NCBI GenBank assembly: GCA_936940865.1
Contig: CAKZJB010000192.1
Coordinates: forward strand, 1-47,805
DNA length: 47,805 nt
Reading direction: 5' to 3'
Source of the DNA: an uncultured Asticcacaulis sp.
GTDB lineage: Bacteria > Pseudomonadota > Alphaproteobacteria > Caulobacterales > Caulobacteraceae
Within the stretch, counting starts at the first letter, position 1. Each line of letters begins with the position of its first letter. Of this stretch, positions 41,511 through 47,805 are shown piece after piece. Below the pieces are notes generated by a model. It was not told the DNA's origin. It saw only the letters and a program-made list of their open reading frames with translations, and ran no database searches. Made by a program: the position numbers and the translations under genes.

Positions 41511-42463
41511 GGGGACCTCCGGATGATTTTCAGTGGGTTCCATGTCAAAACTTTCGCCAGCCGTAAAGCGCCGATTTCACGGTTATGCTGAATTTGTGTG
41601 CGGCTGCGAAGAATTGGTCCCATGCCTTTCAAGGCGTCGCCGAGCGCGCGCCAGACAAGGCCGCCCTTGCCGTTGAGCGTGTCTTTCAATGCGCCCAGAA
41701 GCGTAAGACCAGTGTGGACCGGCAGGGTCGGGATCAGGAGCCAAAGCGGCATGGTCTTGGCGTAGAGCCACACCCGGTTGCGGTAGCCGTGATAGAGGGC
41801 GAAGTCGGAACGCACGCCCGTCGATGCCGAACCGATATGAGCGACTTTTGCCTCGGGAACGAGGCGGCACTCGTGACCCAGAAGGCGCGCCCGGGCGCCG
41901 AGATCGGCGTCCTCGCAATAGCAGAAGAAGCGTTCGTCGAAGCCGCTTAAGCGTTGGAACAGGTCACGGCGGATGATGAAGGCCGCGCCGCAAGGCGAGA
42001 AGACCGGCTTGCCGGTGAGATGTGCCGGCAAGGGCTGGCCGAAACCGGCGCGATAGGGGAAGCCGAAGACCGTCATGCCGTCGCCGGCGCCGTCAAGGCG
42101 GTTCGGGTCTGCTGCATCGATCTGCAGCGAGGTGAAGATGGCGGTGTAGGGCCACGACTTGATTGCTGTCTTCATGGCGTCGAGCCAGCCGGCGTCCGCG
42201 AAGGCGTCGGGGTTTATAAAGCCCAGCCACTCGCCGGTCGCGGCCTGCGCGGCGCGGTTGTTGCCGGCGGCGAAACCCAGATTCTCCGTGAACGGCAGGA
42301 ATTTTACGGTTGGATATCGGGTCTTCAGCGCGTCGAAGTCGAGATCGCCTGAACCGTTGTCGGCCAGAATGATCTCGGCGTCGAACGGCATAAGTGCGTC
42401 GAGGCAGCGTTCGATGGTGGGCGCGCTCTTGTAAGCCAGGACGATAATCGAGAATGTTGTCAC
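41507..42463 (-). CDS. Family 2 glycosyltransferase
   Basis: GT-A-fold sugar transferase (rhamnosyltransferase-like), 318 residues. The start FSIIVLAYKSAPTIERCL, ILADNGSGD, NLGFAAGNNRAA, WLGFINPDAF (in place of DxD), CGAAFIIRRDLFQRLSGFDERFFCYCEDADLGAR split over two motifs, and HIGSASTG are family landmarks. A hydrophobic C-terminal segment (LWLLIPTLPVHTGLTLLGAL) suggests membrane association. The start is GTG 42463: its GGAGG ribosome-binding site comes from the inverted repeat next to it. The donor and acceptor are unknown; cell-envelope glycan synthesis is likely. Confidence 0.9.
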   Translation of the reverse strand: MTTFSIIVLAYKSAPTIERCLDALMPFDAEIILADNGSGDLDFDALKTRYPTVKFLPFTENLGFAAGNNRAAQAATGEWLGFINPDAFADAGWLDAMKTAIKSWPYTAIFTSLQIDAADPNRLDGAGDGMTVFGFPYRAGFGQPLPAHLTGKPVFSPCGAAFIIRRDLFQRLSGFDERFFCYCEDADLGARARLLGHECRLVPEAKVAHIGSASTGVRSDFALYHGYRNRVWLYAKTMPLWLLIPTLPVHTGLTLLGALKDTLNGKGGLVWRALGDALKGMGPILRSRTQIQHNREIGALRLAKVLTWNPLKIIRRSP

Positions 42464-42468
42464 GAAGA

Positions 42469-42612
42469 GACCCCTCCACCCCTTCGGGGTCCCCCTCCCC
42501 ATTTGCAATGGGGAGGAGCGATATGCCCCGCCTTCTCCTCCCCATCGAGATGGGGAGGGTGAGCGCAGCCGAAGTATAGCTTCGGCAAGCGCAAGGAAGC
42601 GGTGGAGGGGTC
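42469..42612. repeat. 144-bp inverted-repeat element (REP/MITE-like)
   Basis: Perfect 12-base terminal inverted repeats GACCCCTCCACC (42469-42480) and GGTGGAGGGGTC (42601-42612) frame three internal hairpins: CTCCCCATT/AATGGGGAG (42495-42515), CCTCCCCATC/GATGGGGAGG (42537-42558) and GCCGAAG/CTTCGGC (42568-42586). No coding frame. The right end reaches into the queG stop codon, and the left end carries the ribosome-binding site of the glycosyltransferase. It looks like a non-autonomous palindromic element of the kind dispersed in alphaproteobacterial genomes. Confidence 0.8.
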
Positions 42613-43771
42613 AAACGTCGGCTTCATATTGCCCCTCCCATTCATTGCGCACACTGTCGTCATCTTCGGCAGCGAGCCGCGCAGCCTTCAGGTCAGTGAA
42701 GGCGGCAGGAGATAGGGCCTGACGCAAAGCCCAGACCGCAGCCCCGCGTACGACGGCCGCCTCATCGCCAAGGTTATTAATCAGTGCACTGATTATATCG
42801 TCGCTCGGCGCTAACTTCGCGGCATTCCCCAGCGCGTAATGGATATTGCGCAGAAACGCCGCCCGGCCGATGCGCCTGATCGGCGACTTGCGGAACAGCG
42901 CACGAAACGCCTCGTCGTCCAGCCGCGCCAGATCGGTCAGCTTCAGATCGGTGAAGCCCTCGCGCGCCTGCAGCCGCGTCTCGCGCGTTGCCTCGGCGAA
43001 CTTGTTCCACGGGCACGCCGCCAGGCAGTCGTCGCAGCCATAGACGCGATTGCCCATCTGGTGACGGAACCGCTCCGGCCAGGGGCCGCGCAGTTCGATC
43101 GTCAGATAGGACAGACACTTGCGCGCATCCAGCTGATAGGGACCGACAAAGGCGCCGGTCGGGCAGATATCGAGGCAGGCCCGGCATGATCCGCAGTGGT
43201 CTTTTTCCGGTGGGTCCCCGGCCACTACGCGGTCGATCAGGATAACGCCGAGGAACAGCCAAGAGCCGAATTCGCGCGACACCAGGTTTGTGTGCTTACC
43301 CTGCCAGCCCAGGCCGGCCAGTTGCGCCAGAGGCTTTTCCATCAGCGGCGCCGTGTCGACGAAGACCTTGAGCTCGCAGCCGGTCTTCGCCACGATCAGG
43401 CCTGCCAGTTGCTTGAGCTTGCCCTTGATCAGCTCGTGATAATCGTCGTTGCGGGCATAGACGCTGATATTGGCAATGTCGGGCCGCTTCAGCCCATCGA
43501 GCGGGCTTTCGGCCGGGCCGTAATTATAGCCCAGCACCAGGGCCGACTGCGCGCCCGGCCACATGCTGCGCGGATGCTTGCGCCGTTCCAGCGTTTCTTC
43601 CATCCAGGCCATATCGCCATGGAATCCGGCTTCGACGAAGGCTTCCAGCCGACCGGAAGCCGCCCAAACCTCGGGCAGGGGGGCGAAGCGCGCCGCCGAA
43701 AACCCCAGCGCCGCCGCCTCGGTCCGGATCAGGCCAGCGAGGTCGGCGACGGGCTTTGGGTTTGCGTTCAT
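42611..43771 (-). CDS. queG: Epoxyqueuosine reductase
   Basis: Last step of queuosine synthesis in tRNA wobble position 34, a cobalamin-dependent iron-sulfur enzyme. The 386-residue protein has the catalytic Asp139 in VDTAPLMEKPLAQLAGLGW and two 4Fe-4S motifs, CGSCRACLDICP and CDDCLAACPW. A HEAT-like tail follows (about 300-370). It starts four bases after the FzlA-like gene and so belongs to the same operon. The final codons lie next to the inverted-repeat element, which includes part of the stop codon. Confidence 0.95.
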   Translation of the reverse strand: MNANPKPVADLAGLIRTEAAALGFSAARFAPLPEVWAASGRLEAFVEAGFHGDMAWMEETLERRKHPRSMWPGAQSALVLGYNYGPAESPLDGLKRPDIANISVYARNDDYHELIKGKLKQLAGLIVAKTGCELKVFVDTAPLMEKPLAQLAGLGWQGKHTNLVSREFGSWLFLGVILIDRVVAGDPPEKDHCGSCRACLDICPTGAFVGPYQLDARKCLSYLTIELRGPWPERFRHQMGNRVYGCDDCLAACPWNKFAEATRETRLQAREGFTDLKLTDLARLDDEAFRALFRKSPIRRIGRAAFLRNIHYALGNAAKLAPSDDIISALINNLGDEAAVVRGAAVWALRQALSPAAFTDLKAARLAAEDDDSVRNEWEGQYEADV

Positions 43772-43775
43772 CGCC

Positions 43776-44474
43776 TTAGAAGTCGAGTTCTTTATAGTGC
43801 GCCGATGCCGGTACGCCCGGCATCTTGTCGTTGAGCAGGGTCCGGAAGCACGGGCGCGACTTTATGACCATGTACCAGGTCTTGAGCGCCGGATAGCGCG
43901 CCCAGTTGACCTCGTCGAGATAGTCGAGAACGCTCAGCTGGCCGGCGCAGGCGAAATCGGCATAGCTCAGCGAGTGGCCGGCCAGCCAGTTGCGCACCTG
44001 GAGCAGGCTTTCGAAATAGCGCAGGTGATCTTTCAAGGCTTCGCGGCCGGCGCGCATCGAGGCGATGTCGGGCGCACCGCGTCCCATCAGCCGCTTTTCC
44101 ATCTTTTCGTGGAGCAGCAGCGCGTTGACCTCGTAATCGAACTTGCGCTCGAACCAGCCGACCAGGCGCCGGGCCTCGGCGCGTTCATTGACATTGCCGG
44201 GCCACAGCTGGGGTTCGCGTACGGTTTCCTCGAGATGCTCGAGAATGGCGCGGTCCTCGCACACCTTGTGCGTCTGGCCGGGATTGCCGGGCTCCGGCGT
44301 CTCGACCAGAATGGGTAGGAGACCCGACGGATTGAGGCGCAATACCGTGTCCGAGGGCTCCCAGTAGCGGACGTGGATCTCCTCGAACGGCAGCTTCTTT
44401 TCGCCCAGCGCCAGGCGCACGGCGCGCGAATGCGGGTCGAAGGCAAAGTGGTAGAGCTGGCGCGTGTAGGTCAT
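43776..44474 (-). CDS. fzlA: GST-fold protein, probable FzlA orthologue
   Basis: Glutathione S-transferase-like protein of 232 residues: N-terminal thioredoxin-type half (YHFAFDPHSRAVRLALGEKK, LNPSGLLPILVE) and helical C-terminal half (LAGHSLSYADFACAGQLSVLDYL). It ends SAHYKELDF, like the conserved tail of FzlA, the FtsZ-binding division factor of alphaproteobacteria. The neighbourhood (queG directly downstream; uppP nearby) also fits FzlA. A plain glutathione transferase is the alternative. It overlaps the transporter gene by four bases (ATGA). Confidence 0.72.
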   Translation of the reverse strand: MTYTRQLYHFAFDPHSRAVRLALGEKKLPFEEIHVRYWEPSDTVLRLNPSGLLPILVETPEPGNPGQTHKVCEDRAILEHLEETVREPQLWPGNVNERAEARRLVGWFERKFDYEVNALLLHEKMEKRLMGRGAPDIASMRAGREALKDHLRYFESLLQVRNWLAGHSLSYADFACAGQLSVLDYLDEVNWARYPALKTWYMVIKSRPCFRTLLNDKMPGVPASAHYKELDF

Positions 44475-45451
44475 TCGGGTCTTTCTGCCGTCGCCGGTAA
44501 GGAGCCCGGCTCGTGAACATCGCCACCGTGAAACACGCCGGCATGCGGCTCGGCAAGTCCCTTGGGATCGGGATGGATGATTATATCCGCATTCGGATAG
44601 ACCTCAATCAGTCTGTTCTCCGCGGCGACGATAATGGTGTGGGCATCGGTGAGGCTGAGGCGCGGATCGAGCTCGACATGCATCTGGATCAGGATCCACG
44701 GGCCCGCGAGCCGGGTGCGCAGTTCATGCAGCCCCAGTATCCGCGGGTCGCTGAGGACGGTGTCGCGGATGCTGGCGATGGCCTCGTCGGGCAAGGCTTC
44801 GTCCATCAGGTGGGTGGACGCCTCGCGGAAGACGTTGATGGCGGTCCACAGGAACCACGCAGCCATAAGGAAGCCCGCCAGCGGATCGAAGATGGGTATG
44901 CCCAGCGCCGCGACGCCGACGCCGATCACACCGATGATGTTGGTCACGAAATCGGTCAGGTAGTGCATCCGGTCCGCCGACACGGCCACGGATTGCTCGG
45001 CCTTGAGGGCGCGGGTTTGCACGGTGACCAGCACGAAGGTCAGGACCAGCGACAGGACCAGCACGGCCATGGACCAGCCCGAAGCCCGGACGGGCTGCGG
45101 ATGGACCAGGGCATGCAGGCAGTCCTGCATGATCAGCGCGCCCGAAGCGAAGACCAGTGCGCCCTGGAACAGCGCGCTGAACGCTTCTGCCTTGCCGTGG
45201 CCGAAGGGATGCTCCTTGTCGGGCGGTGTGCGGGCATAGCGCACGGCGAAGAAGGTGATCAGCGACGCCAGCAGGTCCAGTCCCGAATCGGTCAGCGACG
45301 CCAGGACCGATGGCGATCCCGACATGAACAGCACGACCGACTTGGCCGCGACCAGGATCGCCGACACGGTCACGGAAAAAGCCGAAGCCAGGGCGGCATG
45401 GCTGGTGGGGCTGGCATTCGGTGCCGGGGGCGGTGAGGGTGGGGTGGTCAT
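44471..45451 (-). CDS. Cation diffusion facilitator transporter
   Basis: Inner-membrane metal/proton antiporter of the CDF family (326 residues), exporting Zn, Fe or similar ions. Six membrane segments fit the family; the metal site shows SLTDSGLDLLAS in segment 2, HPFGHGKAEAFSAL after it and SADRMHYLTDFVTN in segment 5. A cytosolic C-terminal domain from about residue 215 has LHELRTRLAGPWILIQMHVELDP. The pattern D-x3-D with H-x3-D is closest to FieF-like members, but metal specificity cannot be read safely. It leads the operon with fzlA, queG, the glycosyltransferase and pgi. Confidence 0.92.
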   Translation of the reverse strand: MTTPPSPPPAPNASPTSHAALASAFSVTVSAILVAAKSVVLFMSGSPSVLASLTDSGLDLLASLITFFAVRYARTPPDKEHPFGHGKAEAFSALFQGALVFASGALIMQDCLHALVHPQPVRASGWSMAVLVLSLVLTFVLVTVQTRALKAEQSVAVSADRMHYLTDFVTNIIGVIGVGVAALGIPIFDPLAGFLMAAWFLWTAINVFREASTHLMDEALPDEAIASIRDTVLSDPRILGLHELRTRLAGPWILIQMHVELDPRLSLTDAHTIIVAAENRLIEVYPNADIIIHPDPKGLAEPHAGVFHGGDVHEPGSLPATAERPE

Positions 45452-45649
45452 TGCACTCGTCTTATCATGCGTGCCTCCGCGCGCAACCCTGGAAGACCTG
45501 TCGGCTACGCGAATCGGAGGCGTCGCAAAGCTGTTAATAAGCCGTAAACCACCATGGATTTTTGCGCCAAACGCGCCTACATGATGAGCCTTGAATCAAT
45601 CTTGATAATAAAGCGTCGCAGGATGCGGCGTATGCCAGAGGACAATGCC

Positions 45650-46864
45650 ATGTCACGTGTCTGGATCAGCCGTACGGAGGCGTTGAAGCGCCTCGACGTC
45701 AAGCCGCAAACCCTCTATGCCTACGTCAGCCGGCAGCGTATCGCGGCCAAGAGCGACCCCAGCCATCCACGCAAGAGCCTCTACGCGCTGGACGACGTCG
45801 AACGGTTGTCGCGCCGGGCGCCCGGCCGCGCCGCCGGTCAGGTGACGGCGCCGGCGTCCGCTCCTGTGGTATCCTTGGGGGGCGGCACTGTGACGCGGGG
45901 TGAAGCCGCGATCGACACGGAAATCTCGATTACCGTCAACGGGCGGCATTATCTGCGCGGGCGTGATTGCCTGGAACTGGCCGAGAGCGAAAATTTCGAA
46001 GCCGTGGCCGCCCTGCTGTGGCAAAGCCCGACGCCCAATCCTTTCGGCCCCTTGAAGCCGCGTCCGGATGTCAACTTTCCGGGCGGTCCGCGCATGCGCG
46101 TCCTGTCGATGCTGGCGCGCCGTCTCGAGGAAGACGCGATGGCCGAACTGCATTCCGACCGCGATCTCGGCGTCGAGGCGGCCGGACTGGTCAATGAGAT
46201 GGTCGATTCCATCACCAATGGCGGGCCGCGCCTGTTCTTCCACCAGCGCCTGGCGCGGGCCTGGAAGGTTTACGACACCAAGGATGTCGATCTGCTGCGC
46301 CGGGCGCTGGTCCTGTCGGCCGACACCAGCCTCGATGAGGCGACGCTGGCGGCGCGCGCCGCCGCCGCGGCCATGGGTCCGCTGGCCATCCCACTCAATG
46401 TCGCCTTCGCGACCATGACGGGTCCGAAGCTGGGCGGCCGTATTTCGCGCGCCGAGCTCTATGTCACCCAGGTCCGCCGCCAGGGCAATCCGCAACTGGT
46501 GGCGCGAACCCTGCTCAACCAGGGCCTGGAACTGCCGGGCTTCGAAAAGGATCCGTCTCCGTCGGAGCATTTGCGCGCGCGCAACCTGATCGAGGCGGCG
46601 CCGCACATGGGCGAGGACCTCAAGACCATCCTCAAGGTCGGTGAGGATATGACGGGGCAGCCGGCTGGCATGTCGCTGGCCCTGGCGCTGATCGGCCGGC
46701 ATCTCGACCTGCCGCGCGAAGCACCGATGACCTTGTACGGCACCGGCCGCAGCGCCGGATGGCTGGCGCATGCCATCGAGCAGATGCAGAGCGGCGCGGG
46801 GCCGAAGGCGCGGCTGCGCTATATCGGCGTGGCGCCGCGCGTCGTGGCGTCGGAACTCAACTGA
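45650..46864 (+). CDS. HTH-fused citrate-synthase-like protein without catalytic residues
   Basis: A 404-residue fusion. Residues 3-55 form a MerR/excisionase-like helix-turn-helix (WISRTEALKRLDVKPQTLYAY). From about residue 80 a citrate-synthase fold follows (AVAALLWQSP, SADTSLDEATLAARAAAAAMG, GRSAGWLAHAIEQ). Active citrate synthases have GPxHGG, GFGHxxY...DPR and a catalytic Asp in the NxD region. Here these read TGPKLGGR (257-264), LPGFEKDPSPSE (from 295) and QPAG (337-340), so both histidines and the aspartate are gone. It is therefore likely a DNA-binding regulator that uses the fold to sense an acyl-CoA or oxo acid (inference). ATG 45650 has AGAGG about eight bases upstream. Confidence 0.82.
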   Translation: MSRVWISRTEALKRLDVKPQTLYAYVSRQRIAAKSDPSHPRKSLYALDDVERLSRRAPGRAAGQVTAPASAPVVSLGGGTVTRGEAAIDTEISITVNGRHYLRGRDCLELAESENFEAVAALLWQSPTPNPFGPLKPRPDVNFPGGPRMRVLSMLARRLEEDAMAELHSDRDLGVEAAGLVNEMVDSITNGGPRLFFHQRLARAWKVYDTKDVDLLRRALVLSADTSLDEATLAARAAAAAMGPLAIPLNVAFATMTGPKLGGRISRAELYVTQVRRQGNPQLVARTLLNQGLELPGFEKDPSPSEHLRARNLIEAAPHMGEDLKTILKVGEDMTGQPAGMSLALALIGRHLDLPREAPMTLYGTGRSAGWLAHAIEQMQSGAGPKARLRYIGVAPRVVASELN

Positions 46865-46940
46865 GAAATTTCGCAGCGCACCAATTAACAGCGCCGGAAA
46901 TATGCTTTATGACCCGTGATATCGTAACGCGGGGATCATC

Positions 46941-47750
46941 ATGCATTATCTGTTGTCGGTGTTGCTGGGCATCATCGAAGGCCTGACCGAGTTTCTGCCG
47001 GTATCATCGACGGCGCACCTGCTGATTGCCGAAAAGCTGCTGGCTTTTCAGGATCCGGGCGGCAATTTCACCGTCATGATCCAGTTGGGCGCCATTCTGG
47101 CCGTGGTCGTCCTGTATTTCGCCAGGCTGTTCAAGGCGGTCATTACGCTGCCGACTTCGGCGGAGTCGCGCCGTTTCGCCATCAGCGTCCTGGTTGCTTT
47201 CTTCCCGGCGGTCGTGATTGGCGTTCTGGTCAAGAAGTCGGGGCTGCTGAATGCCCTGTTCGACAATATTCCGGTCATTTGCGGCGCCTTGATCGTTGGC
47301 GGAATTGCCTTGTGGGCGGTCGACAAATACGCAAAGCCGCCGGTGCACCACGACTCGGCCAGGCTCGATTTCAAGACGTCGCTGTTGATCGGCCTGTTCC
47401 AGTGCCTGGCGATCATCCCGGGCATGTCGCGGTCGGGTTCTACCCTTATCGGCGCCATGGTGTGCAAGGTCGACAAGAAGGCCGGCGCTGAGTTTTCGTT
47501 CTTCCTGGCGATTCCGACCATGCTGGGCGCGTTCGTCGTCGACTTTGCCGAAAGCCACAAGAGCCTGACCTCGGATCAGTACAGTTCCATCGCCATCGGC
47601 TTTATCGTGGCCTTCCTGGCGGCGCTTCTGGTCATCAAGCCGTTCATCAGCTTCGTGCAGAAGCGCGGCTATGGCTTCTTCGCCCTGTGGCGCGTGGTCG
47701 TGGGCGTGGCGGGGCTGGTGTGGTGGTTCGGTTTCACGCCGCATGCCTAG
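46941..47750 (+). CDS. uppP: Undecaprenyl-diphosphatase
   Basis: Integral-membrane phosphatase that recycles the lipid carrier of peptidoglycan and polysaccharide synthesis by converting undecaprenyl diphosphate to the monophosphate; overproduction of family members gives bacitracin resistance. The 269-residue protein has the catalytic motifs EGLTEFLPVSSTAH (13-26) and PGMSRSGST (160-168), with about eight membrane segments. It serves the same lipid carrier that the sugar transferase at the other end of the window uses. It sits 76 bases after the HTH/citrate-synthase gene on the same strand. Confidence 0.96.
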   Translation: MHYLLSVLLGIIEGLTEFLPVSSTAHLLIAEKLLAFQDPGGNFTVMIQLGAILAVVVLYFARLFKAVITLPTSAESRRFAISVLVAFFPAVVIGVLVKKSGLLNALFDNIPVICGALIVGGIALWAVDKYAKPPVHHDSARLDFKTSLLIGLFQCLAIIPGMSRSGSTLIGAMVCKVDKKAGAEFSFFLAIPTMLGAFVVDFAESHKSLTSDQYSSIAIGFIVAFLAALLVIKPFISFVQKRGYGFFALWRVVVGVAGLVWWFGFTPHA

Positions 47751-47805
47751 CCCGCATATCTCACAGATGTGGGGTGCATCGGGGTTGAGAATCTGAGAAA
47801 GTTGT

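Noticed and set aside
39939-41591. Open frame of 550 codons on + over pgi
   Set aside because: Antisense of glucose-6-phosphate isomerase; no recognisable domain.
42469-42612. CRISPR array
   Set aside because: The repeats are inverted and unequal with no regular spacers; it is a palindromic element instead.

Overview
The window looks like chromosomal DNA of an alphaproteobacterium of the Caulobacteraceae. The best evidence is a DivL-type kinase with tyrosine at the usual phospho-histidine position, a FzlA-like GST protein beside queG, the cysG-DUF2849-cysI-DUF934-cysH operon, SCO1 divergent from regB-regA, and GANTC (CcrM-type) sites near promoters. Asticcacaulis, Caulobacter or Brevundimonas are all possible; the genus is inference. 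The DNA is GC-rich throughout except for one gene (16671-18374) and some intergenic regions. No tRNA, rRNA, CRISPR array or insertion sequence was seen.

Layout. (1) 1-216: end of an OmpA-like gene. (2) 538-10678, all on +: a Wzy-type exopolysaccharide locus with an initiating sugar transferase, a transglutaminase-like cysteine protease lipoprotein, a membrane-anchored protein of unknown function, a PPP-family phosphatase, a Wza-like export protein, a small secreted protein, an outer-membrane beta-barrel, a Wzc-type tyrosine autokinase and a Wzy polymerase. Several terminator-like hairpins lie between these genes. A structured, possibly RNA-coding stretch ends the locus. (3) 15614-10986, on -: assimilatory sulfate/sulfite reduction and siroheme synthesis. 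(4) 15697-21406: a decayed GFA-family remnant, a group III truncated haemoglobin, a compositionally foreign P-loop NTPase, SCO1, and the RegB/RegA redox two-component system. (5) 21447-25335, on -: a SWIM/SNF2 helicase and an overlapping unknown gene. (6) 25458-28939, on +: sdpR-sdpI and divL. (7) 28983-32258: a REP-like repeat, a GH16 glycanase, a small membrane protein, a degenerate TraB/GumN protein and ahpD. (8) 32366-34420: ahpC divergent from oxyR and a coupled lipoprotein. (9) 34522-39809: NAD synthetase, threonine deaminase, two FKBP isomerases and a PDZ protein. (10) 45451-39900, on -: CDF transporter, FzlA-like protein, QueG, a glycosyltransferase and Pgi, with a 144-bp inverted-repeat element inside the run. 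(11) 45650-47750, on +: an HTH protein with a degenerate citrate-synthase domain, then UppP.

How it fits together. The polysaccharide locus would build repeat units on undecaprenyl phosphate, polymerise them with Wzy and export them through Wzc and Wza; UppP at the far end recycles the lipid carrier. No flippase (Wzx) is present in the window. The middle is centred on respiration, redox and sulfur (RegBA, SCO1, globin, CysGIH, AhpCD/OxyR). Items most worth a second look are the isolated NTPase gene, the PPP phosphatase beside a tyrosine kinase, the HTH/citrate-synthase fusion lacking all three catalytic residues, the structured region at 10691-10898, the hairpin covering the ribosome-binding site of the PDZ gene, and the inverted-repeat element that supplies a ribosome-binding site to a glycosyltransferase.
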